Notes: generated by a model from the sequence alone, not told the origin. DNA of 64,000 bases from an uncultured Collinsella sp. (GCA_900757615.1 CAAEON010000018.1:12494-76493); one strand, 5' to 3'. Positions 40,951-50,051 are shown, counted from the stretch's first letter. A program made the numbers and translations.

Positions 40951-42085
40951 AGCAACCGAAACCGCGCTTGCCTGCATCCGCGAGGAAGTCGAGCGCGCGT
41001 TCTCGTCGGCGCCGGGCTCCGTGCTCGAAGCCGCGCTCTCCCGGATCGCGCCCGCAGACGAGTGCGCCCGCGCCGCCGCGTACGCCGCGTGGGACTCCAT
41101 CGCGCACCCCTTGGGGGGATTGGGCGACTTTGAAGACGCCGTCGCGTGTATCGCCGCAGCTCAGGGGAGCGCCGAGGTGGCCGAGTTTCCCCGTGCGCTC
41201 GCGGTATTCTTCTCCGACAATGGGGTCGTTGCCGAAGGCGTGTCGCAAAGCGGACAAGACGTGACGCGAGCCGTCGCGCGCAACATGTGCGAGGGGGCCA
41301 CGAGTGCCTGCCGCATGGCGGCGTTCGCGGGTGCCGAGGTCGTGCCCGTCGACGTGGGTATGGCCCGGGGCATAGAAGACGCGCGCATGGTGCGCGCGAA
41401 CGTGCGGCGGGGGAGCGGTAATATCGCGCACGGTTCCGCTATGTCTCGCGATGGGGCCGTGCGCGCGATCGAAGTCGGAATCGCCGTCGCGTGCGGGCTT
41501 GCCCGCGCCGGCGTGCGCCTTCTCGCCGCGGGCGAGATGGGCATCGGCAACACGACCACCTCGGCGGCGGTTGCCGCAGTGCTCCTCCGGGCGGACGCAC
41601 GGAGCCTCGTCGGGCGCGGCGCGGGGCTCTCGGACGCCTCGTTCGCGCGCAAGCGCGACGTGGTCGAGCGCGCTATCGATGCGAACTCGCCCGATCCCGC
41701 CGACCCGATCGACGTGCTCTCGAAGGTGGGCGGCTTCGACATCGCGGCGATGTGCGGTTTCTACCTGGGGGCCGCGGCCTCGAAGGCGCCGGCGCTCCTC
41801 GACGGGGTCATATCCTGCACGGCGGCCCTGTGCGCGGTGCGCCTTTGCCCCAACGCCTTGGGCTACCTCGTGGGCACCCACGCATCAAGTGAACCCGCAA
41901 GCCAGGAGCTCCTTCGCGAGCTCGGCATAAAGGCACCCCTCGACGCAGGCATGCACTTGGGCGAGGGCGCGGGCGCCATGGCGTATCTGCCCCTTCTGGA
42001 TTCTGCGCTGCGCGTGTACCGGGATGGGAAGACGTTCACGGCGACTGGCATGGCTGCTTACGAGCATTTCGAGGCTGGGAAATGA
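40943..42085 (+). CDS. cobT: Nicotinate-nucleotide--dimethylbenzimidazole phosphoribosyltransferase
   Basis: Makes alpha-ribazole-5'-phosphate for the lower ligand. The 380-residue product has FFSDNGVVAEGVSQSGQDVT, LLAAGEMGIGNTTTSAAVAA and the catalytic Glu in MHLGEGAGAM near the C-terminus. The start follows AGAGGAG. No benzimidazole synthesis genes (bluB, bza) accompany it, so the lower-ligand base is taken up, made elsewhere or is another base. It overlaps cobU by four bases (ATGA). Confidence 0.94.
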   Translation: MAEATETALACIREEVERAFSSAPGSVLEAALSRIAPADECARAAAYAAWDSIAHPLGGLGDFEDAVACIAAAQGSAEVAEFPRALAVFFSDNGVVAEGVSQSGQDVTRAVARNMCEGATSACRMAAFAGAEVVPVDVGMARGIEDARMVRANVRRGSGNIAHGSAMSRDGAVRAIEVGIAVACGLARAGVRLLAAGEMGIGNTTTSAAVAAVLLRADARSLVGRGAGLSDASFARKRDVVERAIDANSPDPADPIDVLSKVGGFDIAAMCGFYLGAAASKAPALLDGVISCTAALCAVRLCPNALGYLVGTHASSEPASQELLRELGIKAPLDAGMHLGEGAGAMAYLPLLDSALRVYRDGKTFTATGMAAYEHFEAGK

Positions 42086-42630
42086 CGGTGACGTTCGTTA
42101 TCGGCGCCGCCGCGAGCGGCAAGAGCGCCTATGCCGAGTCCCTGTGCCTTGGGCACGACGGCCCCCGCGTGTACCTGGCAACGATGGAGCCCTTCGGGGA
42201 AGAGGGCGCCCGCCGCATCGCGCGCCATCGGGCGCTGCGCGAGGGCAAGGGGTTTTCCACCCTCGAGCGCACGCGTGACGTGGGCGCCGCAGTGTCCGGG
42301 CTTCCGCGCGGCTGCACGCTTCTTTTGGAGGACGTGGGCAACCTGGTTGCGAACGAGCTCTTCGCGGAAGGCGGCTTGTCCCCACGTGACCCCGACGCTA
42401 CGGCGCGCGAGGTGCTCGGAGACATCGAACGGCTCGTTCAGGCGGCTGCGTATACGGTGGTGGTCTCCGTCGACGTGTTCGGCGATGGGATGCGCTACGA
42501 TGAGGGGACCGAGGCATGGAGGCGCGCGCTCGCGCGCGTGAACGCGGGCGTGGCGGCGCTGGCCGACCGCGCAGTCGAAGTGGTATGCGGGATTCCCGTG
42601 TGGTTGAAAGGCGAAGGACCTACAAGGTGA
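42082..42630 (+). CDS. cobU: Adenosylcobinamide kinase / adenosylcobinamide-phosphate guanylyltransferase
   Basis: Phosphorylates adenosylcobinamide and attaches GMP. The 182-residue P-loop protein has FVIGAAASGKSAYAESL (Walker A), YLATMEPFGEEGARRIARHR with the conserved His used as GMP acceptor, TLLLEDVGNLVANELF, and the C-terminal VNAGVAALADRAVEVVCGIP. A second, shorter CobU-like domain is encoded two genes downstream. Confidence 0.93.
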   Translation: MTVTFVIGAAASGKSAYAESLCLGHDGPRVYLATMEPFGEEGARRIARHRALREGKGFSTLERTRDVGAAVSGLPRGCTLLLEDVGNLVANELFAEGGLSPRDPDATAREVLGDIERLVQAAAYTVVVSVDVFGDGMRYDEGTEAWRRALARVNAGVAALADRAVEVVCGIPVWLKGEGPTR

Positions 42631-43394
42631 AGATAGCAGAGGCAATTGGCGCGGCGTTCGGAACGTTCTCGCGCATCCCCGTCCCGAAATCGGCCTGGAC
42701 CGATTTCGGATCAACCCATGCGCTTGCCGCGTTTCCCCTGGTGGGCCTTGCGGAAGGCTTCCTCATGACGGCGTGGGGGTACGTGGCGAACCTGCTCGGC
42801 GTACCCGCGACCATCGTCGCGGCCGTGCTCGCGGCGCTGCCTGTGGCGGTGACGGGAGGCATCCACCTAGACGGGCTCTGCGACACCTCCGATGCGCTTG
42901 CAAGTTGGGCCCCGCGCGAGCGAAAGCTCGAGATCATGCACGACCCGCGGGCGGGCGCCTTCGGGGTCATCGGTGTTGTCGTGTACCTTATTCTGCAGTT
43001 TTCCCTGTTCACCGCGCTGCCGCTTACGGCGGGGGCGTTCCTCGCGCTTCTGTGCTCGCTCGTGTTCTCCCGTGCGCTTTCGGGGCTCGCCGTAGAATGC
43101 TGGCCTGCCGCGCGGGCGGACGGCATGGCCGCGGGACTCTCGCCTGCGAAGAAGCGCGCGGCGATCGTCGTGCCGCTTTGCGCTTTCGCTGCGGCTTCGG
43201 CTGCAGGGATGGTCGCGTGCGCTCAGGCCGTCGGCGCCCTTATGGCGGTGGCGGGGCTTTTGGCGCTCGCGTGGTACCGCCATGTTGCCCTGTCCCGCTT
43301 CGGCGGGGTGACGGGGGATTTGGCCGGATGGTTTCTGCAATGGGCCGAGCTCGCGATGCTTGCCATGCTGGTGGCGGGGGGCATGCTCCTATGA
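42627..43394 (+). CDS. cobS: Adenosylcobinamide-GDP ribazoletransferase (cobalamin synthase)
   Basis: An integral membrane enzyme that joins adenosylcobinamide-GDP to alpha-ribazole. The 255-residue product has several hydrophobic helices, the catalytic acidic motif GGIHLDGLCDTSDALASW, then IMHDPRAGAFGVIGVVVYL, and a C-terminal GGVTGDLAGWFLQWAE. The start is GTG, overlapping the cobU stop. The stop overlaps the next ATG. Confidence 0.93.
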   Translation: MKIAEAIGAAFGTFSRIPVPKSAWTDFGSTHALAAFPLVGLAEGFLMTAWGYVANLLGVPATIVAAVLAALPVAVTGGIHLDGLCDTSDALASWAPRERKLEIMHDPRAGAFGVIGVVVYLILQFSLFTALPLTAGAFLALLCSLVFSRALSGLAVECWPAARADGMAAGLSPAKKRAAIVVPLCAFAAASAAGMVACAQAVGALMAVAGLLALAWYRHVALSRFGGVTGDLAGWFLQWAELAMLAMLVAGGMLL

Positions 43395-44392
43395 TGCTCG
43401 TGGTAGGTGGCGCGCATTCGGGGAAGAGGACTTTCGTGCGCGAAAAGCTCGGGTTCGCGGCGGACGATTTCGTCGACGCGGCGCAGCTTGCGGAGGGCGG
43501 CGTGCCCGCTGCTTTTGTCGGCCGCGTCGCATACCGTGCTGAGGAACTCGTATGCGCGCTCGACGCTGACCGGGCGCTCGAGCGGCTGATCGGCTTCGAC
43601 GCAGTGATTCTGTCCTTGGTCGGCTCGGGGGTCGTCCCCATGCGTGCGGAAGACGCCCAATGGCGCGAGCGCGCGGGGCGCCTGGGATGTGCGCTCGCTG
43701 CGCGCGCCGACGTCGTCGTGCGCATGACGTGCGGGATTCCCCAGGTCATCAAAGGAAACCTTGCCGATGCGCCTCGAGGGACGCAGGGCGCGGGCGCGCC
43801 TTTGGAAGTCGTCTTCGTGCGTCATGGTGCCACGGCGGGCACGGAAGACCATCGCTACAGCGGGGCGGGCACCGACGAGCCCCTGTCGAGCGCGGGCGAG
43901 CTCGCTTTGCGCGACCTCGCGTGCGATCGTGACGTGTTCCGTGTTATCACGAGCGGCATGGCCCGAACCGACCAGACGGCGCGCATCCTCTTCCCGAACG
44001 CGGAGCTTGTGGCGTGCCCCGGTCTGCGCGAGATGGATTTCGGCGACTTCGAGGGGCGAAGCGCCGCCGAGCTTAAAGAGGATGCGCGCTACCGCGCCTG
44101 GGTAGACTCCTGGTGCGAGACGCGCTGCCCGCATGGCGAGGGCAAGAGCGATTTCACCCGCCGCGTCGTCGCGGCGTTTCGGGAGGCGTGCGAATCGGAG
44201 CGCTCCCAGGGGAGTTGGCGCGCCGTCTTCGTCGTTCATGCGGGTACCGTGAAAGCGCTGCTCTCCGAGCTAGCTGTCCCGACAATGGGATACTTCGACG
44301 TGCATACTGAGCCGGGCGGCGCATGGGCCGCCACCTGGGATGGGCGCTGCCTTCGCGACGTTCGCCCCGCTTCGGGGGGCGATGCCCGGTGA
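43391..44392 (+). CDS. Fusion of a second CobU-like domain with alpha-ribazole phosphatase CobC
   Basis: A 333-residue protein. Residues 1-130 are a CobU-type P-loop domain (MMLVVGGAHSGKRTFVREKL, SGVVPMRAEDAQWRERAGRL, ADVVVRMTCGIPQVIKG) that lacks the middle EVxN/His segment of a complete CobU. Residues from about 139 are a histidine phosphatase (VVFVRHGATAGTEDHRYSG, REMDFGDFEGRSAAEL, second His in FVVHAGTVKALL), matching CobC, which removes phosphate from alpha-ribazole-5'-phosphate or adenosylcobalamin-5'-phosphate. The N-terminal part may hold CobC at the nucleotide-loop complex or bind GTP. The ATG overlaps the cobS stop. Confidence 0.88.
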   Translation: MMLVVGGAHSGKRTFVREKLGFAADDFVDAAQLAEGGVPAAFVGRVAYRAEELVCALDADRALERLIGFDAVILSLVGSGVVPMRAEDAQWRERAGRLGCALAARADVVVRMTCGIPQVIKGNLADAPRGTQGAGAPLEVVFVRHGATAGTEDHRYSGAGTDEPLSSAGELALRDLACDRDVFRVITSGMARTDQTARILFPNAELVACPGLREMDFGDFEGRSAAELKEDARYRAWVDSWCETRCPHGEGKSDFTRRVVAAFREACESERSQGSWRAVFVVHAGTVKALLSELAVPTMGYFDVHTEPGGAWAATWDGRCLRDVRPASGGDAR

Positions 44393-45366
44393 TGACGATT
44401 CTTGCCGTCGCCGCCGGGTTCGCGGCCGACCTTGCCTTCGGCGACCCGCGCTGGCTTCCCCATCCCGTTGTCGCCATGGGGCGCGCGATCACGTGGGCCG
44501 AAGGCCGCCTGCGGGGCGCATTCCCGCAAACGTCCGCGGGCACGCGCGCCGCAGGGCTTGTGCTCGCCGTGGCGCTTCCGCTTGCGTGTGGGCTTTTGAC
44601 CTGGGGAATCCTGCATCTTTGCGGCATGGTTCACCCCGTCTTGCGCTTCGTTGCCGAGGCATGGGCGAGCTATCAGATTCTCGCGGCATGCGAGCTGCGC
44701 CGCCAGAGCCTGGCCGTGGCCCGCGCGTTCTCGAAGGGCGGCCTTGTCGCGGCGCGCGAAGCCGTCGGGCTCATCGTGGGACGCGATACGTCTGTTCTCG
44801 ACGAGCGGGGCGTCGCGCGCGCCGCTGTGGAAACGGTGGCGGAGAACGCGAGCGACGGCGTCATCGCGCCGCTTTTCTACCTTATGATCGGGGGTGCGTC
44901 CTTGGGCATGGCGTACAAGGCGGTGAATACGCTCGATAGCATGGTGGGCTACAAAAACGAGCGCTACATCGACTTCGGCTGCGCCTCGGCGCGCCTCGAC
45001 GATGCGGCGAACTGGATTCCCTCGCGCTTATCGGCCTTGCTCATGATCGCCGTGTGCCCGATCGTCGGTCTCGACGCGCGCGGGGCGGCGCGCATCTGGC
45101 GCCGCGACAGGCGTCGCCATGCGAGCCCGAACGCGGCGCAGACCGAGTCAGCGTGCGCGGGCGCGCTCGGGCTGCGTCTGGCAGGACCCGCGGTGTATTT
45201 CGGCAAGTTCGTTGAGAAACCGACGATAGGCGACGCGTCCCGCGAAATCGAGTGGGGCGACATCGCCCGGGCGACAAGGCTCATGCTCGCCGCGTCCGTA
45301 TGCGCGCTCGTCGTCTTCGGTGCCGCGCGTGCGGCGGTCGTGCTCGCCGTGGGGGCGATGGCATGA
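44392..45366 (+). CDS. cbiB: Adenosylcobinamide-phosphate synthase
   Basis: Attaches aminopropanol (phosphate) to adenosylcobyric acid at the membrane. The 324-residue product has several hydrophobic segments and CbiB hallmarks: DLAFGDPRWLPHPVVAMGRA at the N-terminus, RDTSVLDERGVARAAVETVA, ENASDGVIAPLFYL, KAVNTLDSMVGYKNERYIDF, and GPAVYFGKFVEKPTIGD. The ATG overlaps the preceding TGA by one base. In Salmonella numbering this is CbiB; Pseudomonas calls it CobD. Confidence 0.94.
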   Translation: MTILAVAAGFAADLAFGDPRWLPHPVVAMGRAITWAEGRLRGAFPQTSAGTRAAGLVLAVALPLACGLLTWGILHLCGMVHPVLRFVAEAWASYQILAACELRRQSLAVARAFSKGGLVAAREAVGLIVGRDTSVLDERGVARAAVETVAENASDGVIAPLFYLMIGGASLGMAYKAVNTLDSMVGYKNERYIDFGCASARLDDAANWIPSRLSALLMIAVCPIVGLDARGAARIWRRDRRRHASPNAAQTESACAGALGLRLAGPAVYFGKFVEKPTIGDASREIEWGDIARATRLMLAASVCALVVFGAARAAVVLAVGAMA

Positions 45367-46586
45367 GGGAAGACCACGCCGCGCCCCGGGTTGCCGGGGG
45401 AATCCTGCGCGCCCGTGCGCATGGGGGTAGCACGCAATCGCTCGGCATCGCTTGCGAAGGGGGCGCCTCCGACCTCATTGACTTCTCGGTGAACGTGAAT
45501 CCGGCAGGGCCCTCGCCGCGCGCCCTCGCCGCAGCTTGCAAGGCGCTTTCTCGAATCGACGCCTACCCCGATAGGGAAAGCCTCGCCCTCGTTCGCGCCC
45601 TAGCGCGCGCCCAGGGCATACCCGAAGATACTATCGTCTGCGGCGCGGGCGCGTCCGACATCATCTGGAGGCTCGCCGCGGCGGTGCGCCCGAAACGCAT
45701 CGTCGTGTGCGCGCCGACGTTCTCTGAATATGCGGAGGCGGCATCGTACTACGGCGCATGCGTGCAGGAGTTCCCGCTCTCCGAAGCGGACGACTTCGAC
45801 GTGCCCGCCTCCTTCGCCCGCGCGATCGAGGGGCCGGGAGACGTGGCGTACCTCTGCAATCCGAACAACCCGACGGGGCGCCTCGTCGACCCCAGCGTGA
45901 TCGATGCCGCCGCTTGCCGCTGCGAGCAGGTGGGCGCGCTGCTCGTCGTGGACGAGTGCTTCCTCGGATTTGCGCCCGACGCCCGCGAAAGGAGCGTGGT
46001 TGCACGCGCCGCGTGTTCGCGCCATGTGGCCGTGCTCTCCGCGTTCACCAAGCTCTACGGAATGGCGGGGTTGCGGTTGGGATATCTGATCAGCGGAAAC
46101 ACCCAACTCATCGAGGGGATTCGCCGGGCGGGGCAGGCGTGGCCCGTCTCCTCGGTCGCCGAGGCCGCGGGCATCGCCGCCCTGGAAGACGTTGAATACG
46201 TCTCGCGCACGCGCGATGTATTGGCAGGCGAGCGAGCGTGGCTTTCCCACGAGCTCTCCTCGCTCGGGCTTTCCGTCGTGCCGTCGGATGCGAACTTCCT
46301 TTTAGTCCGCACGCCGGCGAAAGACATCCCCGAGCGCCTGTATAAACAGGGGGTTTTGGTCCGCACGTGCGACTCGTTTTCGGTGCTGTCCCGTTTCTGG
46401 TGCCGCGTCGCGGTGCGCACGCGCAAGGAGAATGCCCGGCTTGCGATGGCGTTCAGCCGCGCGCTTCGGGCGGAAGGTGCATCGGGCGAAGCTGAACCCG
46501 ACGAACGGGGCGGCGCTTCTTGCAGCGGCGCTATGGCGGGCGCGGATGGCCGAGGCTCGGCGAAGGAGGTCGATACCCGTGGGTAG
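45363..46586 (+). CDS. cobD: Threonine-phosphate decarboxylase-like PLP enzyme
   Basis: Expected to decarboxylate L-threonine-O-3-phosphate to (R)-1-aminopropan-2-yl phosphate for CbiB. The 407-residue fold-type I aminotransferase has DFSVNVNPAGPSPRALAAA at the N-terminus, CGAGASDIIWRLAAA, YLCNPNNPTGRLVDP, VVDECFLGFAPD and the PLP Lys in SAFTKLYGMAGLRLGYL. About 35 C-terminal residues are low-complexity and overlap the next gene. Histidinol-phosphate aminotransferase is the closest relative family; context decides for CobD. Confidence 0.91.
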   Translation: MREDHAAPRVAGGILRARAHGGSTQSLGIACEGGASDLIDFSVNVNPAGPSPRALAAACKALSRIDAYPDRESLALVRALARAQGIPEDTIVCGAGASDIIWRLAAAVRPKRIVVCAPTFSEYAEAASYYGACVQEFPLSEADDFDVPASFARAIEGPGDVAYLCNPNNPTGRLVDPSVIDAAACRCEQVGALLVVDECFLGFAPDARERSVVARAACSRHVAVLSAFTKLYGMAGLRLGYLISGNTQLIEGIRRAGQAWPVSSVAEAAGIAALEDVEYVSRTRDVLAGERAWLSHELSSLGLSVVPSDANFLLVRTPAKDIPERLYKQGVLVRTCDSFSVLSRFWCRVAVRTRKENARLAMAFSRALRAEGASGEAEPDERGGASCSGAMAGADGRGSAKEVDTRG

Positions 46587-48078
46587 GGCGAAGCCCATCA
46601 TGATCCAGGGCACCATGTCGAACGCGGGGAAGAGCCTGCTTGCGGCGGGGCTGTGCCGTGTGCTTTCGCAGGACGGCCTGCGCGTGACTCCCTTCAAGAG
46701 CCAGAACATGGCGCTCAACAGCGGTGTCACGGCCGATGGGCTCGAGATGGGGCGCGCCCAGATCATGCAGGCCGAGGCGTGCGGCATCGCGCCCGACGTG
46801 CGCATGAACCCCATCCTTCTTAAGCCCGAAAGCGACCACCGAAGCCAGCTCATCGTGGCCGGCAAGGCGCATGGAGCCTTCGCTGCGAGGGACTACTTCG
46901 CGCGAAAGAAGGCGCTCATGCCGCAGATTTTGGAGGCGTTCGATTCGCTCGCGGAGGAAAACGACGTCATCGTCATCGAGGGCGCCGGCAGCCCCGCCGA
47001 AATCAACCTTGCCGAAAACGACATCGTCAACATGGGGCTCGCGCGCGCCGTGTCCTCCCCCGTGCTGCTCGTAGGTGACATTGACCCAGGCGGGGTGTTT
47101 GCCCAGCTCTACGGCACGGTCGCGCTCTTTGCGCCCGAGGATCGCGCGCTTTTACGGGGGCTTGTGGTGAACAAGTTCCGCGGCGATGTGGAAATCCTGC
47201 GCCCGGGTTTGGCTCCGCTCGAGAAGATGTGCGGGGTTCCCGTCGTGGGGGTCGTGCCGTATCTTACGCTCGACCTGGACGACGAGGACTCGCTCGCGCC
47301 GCGCTTATCTGCCCGCGAGGCGCGCGGCGTCATCGACGTCGCCGTCGTGCGCCTTCCGCATCTGTCGAACTTCACCGACTTCGACCCGCTTTCGCGCGTG
47401 CCCGGCATGGGCGTGCGCTACGTTTCCTCGACGACCGATCTGGGCCGACCCGACCTGGTGGTGCTTCCCGGCTCGAAGACCACGCTCGACGACGCGCGCT
47501 GGCTTGCGGATAGCGGCATCGGAGCCTGTGTACGCGCGCTTTCGGGCGCGGGCACGCCGGTGCTCGGCATATGCGGAGGCTACCAGCTTTTGGGAGACGA
47601 GCTTTCCGACCCGCACGGCAGGGAAGGCGCTGGCACCGCGCGCGGGCTCGGGCTCATCCCTGCAAGTACGGTGTTCAAGGAGGAAAAGCGCCTCGCCCAG
47701 TCGGAGCTGCGCATCACGGGCGCCCAAGGCGCGTTCTCGGCGTGGAACGGCATGACGGCGCGCGGGTACGAGATTCACGACGGCGAAACGACCGTCTCCT
47801 GCGCCCCTGCGGGCACGATTGGCGGCAAACCAGAAGGCGCGGCCTGCGGAAACGTGTTCGGAACCTATCTCCACGGTCTGTTCGACGAACCGGGGGTGGC
47901 GCTCGCCCTCGCGCGCTCGCTCGCGCGCATGCGCGGCCTGCCCGAGAGCGTCGTGGGTGCTGCGGGCGCAGCGTCCGCAGCCGATCACCGTGCGCGCGAG
48001 TTCGACCGCCTGGCCGATGTCGTGCGCGGGGCGCTCGACATGGAGTATGTCTACCGCATTATCGAGGAGGGCGTATGA
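46579..48078 (+). CDS. cbiP: Cobyric acid synthase
   Basis: Amidates the b, d, e and g side chains of adenosylcobyrinate a,c-diamide. The 499-residue product has the N-terminal ATPase domain (MIQGTMSNAGKSLLAAGLCR, PFKSQNMALNS, IEGAGSPAEINL), then VGDIDPGGVFAQLYGT and VVNKFRGD. The C-terminal glutaminase-like domain has VVLPGSKTTLDDARWL, the Cys in VLGICGGYQLLG and the His in GTYLHGLFD. The likely start is GTG with AAGGAGG upstream, overlapping cobD by 8 bases. Also named cobQ. Confidence 0.95.
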   Translation: MGRAKPIMIQGTMSNAGKSLLAAGLCRVLSQDGLRVTPFKSQNMALNSGVTADGLEMGRAQIMQAEACGIAPDVRMNPILLKPESDHRSQLIVAGKAHGAFAARDYFARKKALMPQILEAFDSLAEENDVIVIEGAGSPAEINLAENDIVNMGLARAVSSPVLLVGDIDPGGVFAQLYGTVALFAPEDRALLRGLVVNKFRGDVEILRPGLAPLEKMCGVPVVGVVPYLTLDLDDEDSLAPRLSAREARGVIDVAVVRLPHLSNFTDFDPLSRVPGMGVRYVSSTTDLGRPDLVVLPGSKTTLDDARWLADSGIGACVRALSGAGTPVLGICGGYQLLGDELSDPHGREGAGTARGLGLIPASTVFKEEKRLAQSELRITGAQGAFSAWNGMTARGYEIHDGETTVSCAPAGTIGGKPEGAACGNVFGTYLHGLFDEPGVALALARSLARMRGLPESVVGAAGAASAADHRAREFDRLADVVRGALDMEYVYRIIEEGV

Positions 48079-48590
48079 TCCACGTGTATCATGGCGACGG
48101 CAAAGGCAAGACCACGGCGGCGATGGGCCTCGCCCTTCGCATGCTCGCCGCAGGCCGCCGCGTCGTCGTCGTGCAGTTCCTGAAAGACGGCGAAAGCGGG
48201 GAGGCGCGCCTGCTCGCCGAGCATTTCGGCGTGCCCGTGTTCGCGGGGAAGGTGTCGGACAAGTTTACCTGGTCAATGACGTCGGGAGAACTTGCCGCGA
48301 CGTGCGAGCTGCACGATGGGAACCTCGCTTCCGCGCTCGCCGAGCTCGAGGGCGCTCAGGAGGGGCTGCTCTTGCTCGACGAGGCACTCGACGCGCTTTC
48401 GAAGGGGCTTGTCGACGAGGCGCTCGTGGACCGCGCGCTCGATATGTCCGCGCGCGGCGTCGAAGTAGCGCTCACCGGGCGCGCACCTTCCCGCAAGATC
48501 GTGGAGAAGGCCGACTACATAACCGAGATGCGGTGCGAGAAACACCCCTACTCTCAGGGGATATGTGCAAGGGAAGGAGTGGAGTACTAG
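48075..48590 (+). CDS. cobO: Corrinoid adenosyltransferase (CobA/CobO type)
   Basis: Transfers the adenosyl group of ATP to Co(I) corrinoids. The 171-residue P-loop protein has MIHVYHGDGKGKTTAAMGLA, RRVVVVQFLKDGESGEARLL and LLLLDEALDALSKGLVDEAL, with GRAPSRKIVEKADYITEM at the C-terminus. It starts on ATGA overlapping cbiP, and its stop is directly followed by cbiC. Confidence 0.94.
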   Translation: MIHVYHGDGKGKTTAAMGLALRMLAAGRRVVVVQFLKDGESGEARLLAEHFGVPVFAGKVSDKFTWSMTSGELAATCELHDGNLASALAELEGAQEGLLLLDEALDALSKGLVDEALVDRALDMSARGVEVALTGRAPSRKIVEKADYITEMRCEKHPYSQGICAREGVEY

Positions 48591-49232
48591 ATGGATTCCA
48601 AGGAGATGGCACCCGGCGACATCGAGCGGCGCAGCTTCGAGATCATCACCGAAGAGCTCGGCGGCCGCACGTTCCCGCCGCTCGAAGAGCCCGTCGTGAA
48701 GCGCGTCATCCACACCACTGCCGACTTCTCGTACGCCGATTCCCTTGTGTTCACCCATGACGCCGCGCACTGTGCGCTCGACGTACTGCGCGCAGGGGCC
48801 ACGGTGCTCACCGACACGAACATGGCGCTTGCAGGCATAAGCAAGCCCGCGCTCGCGAAGCTCGGCTGCAAGGCCGTATGCTACATGGCCGACCCTGATG
48901 TCGCCGCTGCTGCGCGTGTCGCGGGCACGACTCGCGCCGTTGCGAGCATGGACAAAGCTTGCGGCATCGAGGGTCCGCTCATCGTGGTCGTCGGCAACGC
49001 TCCCACAGCACTTCTGCGCCTCGCCGAGCTCATGGACGCGGGGAAGATCGCACCCGCGCTCGTCGTTGGGGTGCCGGTCGGGTTTGTGAACGTGGTCGAG
49101 GCGAAAGAGGAGCTACTCGCGCGACGCGTGCCGGCCATCGTCGCGAGGGGTCGCAAGGGCGGTTCGACCGTGGCGGCCGCCATTATGAACGCGCTGCTCT
49201 ACCAGATCACGCGCCCAGGCGGCCCGAAGTGA
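48591..49232 (+). CDS. cbiC: Cobalt-precorrin-8 methylmutase
   Basis: Moves the methyl group from C11 to C12, giving cobyrinic acid. The 213-residue product has the catalytic His in VIHTTADFSYADSLVF and the CbiC blocks VLTDTNMALAGI, CYMADPDVAA, then IVVVGNAPTALLRLAELMDA and VGVPVGFVNVVEAKEELL. The start is directly after the cobO stop. GTGA coupling leads into cbiJ. Confidence 0.95.
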   Translation: MDSKEMAPGDIERRSFEIITEELGGRTFPPLEEPVVKRVIHTTADFSYADSLVFTHDAAHCALDVLRAGATVLTDTNMALAGISKPALAKLGCKAVCYMADPDVAAAARVAGTTRAVASMDKACGIEGPLIVVVGNAPTALLRLAELMDAGKIAPALVVGVPVGFVNVVEAKEELLARRVPAIVARGRKGGSTVAAAIMNALLYQITRPGGPK

Positions 49233-50002
49233 CGGCGCCCGCATCCGCGCCGGCGCTGCGCATCTTCGCCGGCACCACCGAGGGCCGCCTTCTGTGCGAA
49301 TGGGCGAGCGAGGCGGGCATCCCCGCCCGTGCCTACGCGGCAACCGAGTACGGAGGCGAGCTTTTGGGCGAGCTTCCGGGCATCGAGGTGCATGCGGGCA
49401 GGCTCGACGATGCCGACATGGAGCGCGAGCTTTCCGGCGCGCGCATCGTCGTCGACGCCACGCACCCCTTCGCTACGCTCGCAAGCGGCAACATCCGAGC
49501 CGCTTCGCTCACCGTGGGTGCACGATGCCTGCGCCTTGCGCGCCCGGTCGAGGCGCTGCCCAAAGGCGTCGTGCCGGTCGCGTCGATCGCCTGCGCGGCG
49601 CGCTTTCTCTCCGAGAACCCGGGTCGCGCGCTTCTCACGACGGGGAGCAAGGAGCTTGCTCCCTACACGCGCGTCGCCGATTTCGCGGAGCGCTTCTTCG
49701 TGCGTGTGCTCCCGCTGCCCGGTGCTATAACGAAGTGCATCGACGCGGGGTTTTCGCCGTCGCACGTCATCGGCATGCAGGGGCCCTTCACCCGCGAGCT
49801 CAACGAGGCGATGCTTCGGCAGGTGGGCGCCCAGTGGCTTGTGACCAAGGACTCGGGAACCGTAGGCGGCACGGCCGAGAAGCTCGCCGCCGCGCGCGAC
49901 GTGGGAGCGCGCTGCATCGTGGTCACCCGTCCCGCCGAGGGAAGCGGGGCCCTTTCGCTTCGGGAAGTGGAAGACGCGCTCTTACGGGAGTTCGCGCGCT
50001 AG
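49229..50002 (+). CDS. cbiJ: Cobalt-precorrin-6A reductase
   Basis: Reduces the corrin ring with NAD(P)H. The 257-residue product has IFAGTTEGRLLCEWASEAGI at the N-terminus (nucleotide-binding), IVVDATHPFA, LLTTGSKELAPYT, and VIGMQGPFTRELNEAMLRQ, then LVTKDSGTVGGTAEKLAAA, all CobK/CbiJ landmarks. The start is GTG, overlapping the cbiC stop. It is the last gene of the cobalamin operon, and no terminator hairpin is obvious before the IS21 relic and palindrome that follow. Confidence 0.94.
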   Translation: MTAPASAPALRIFAGTTEGRLLCEWASEAGIPARAYAATEYGGELLGELPGIEVHAGRLDDADMERELSGARIVVDATHPFATLASGNIRAASLTVGARCLRLARPVEALPKGVVPVASIACAARFLSENPGRALLTTGSKELAPYTRVADFAERFFVRVLPLPGAITKCIDAGFSPSHVIGMQGPFTRELNEAMLRQVGAQWLVTKDSGTVGGTAEKLAAARDVGARCIVVTRPAEGSGALSLREVEDALLREFAR

Positions 50003-50051
50003 GCGCTCGCCGCGCCTGCGCGCCCTCCCGCCCGCGAGGAGGATCGCCTCG

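Noticed and set aside
42773..43390. Upstream extension of the CobU-CobC fusion frame inside cobS
   Set aside because: The extension is out-of-frame cobS sequence; the ATG overlapping the cobS stop gives a product that starts exactly at the P-loop domain.
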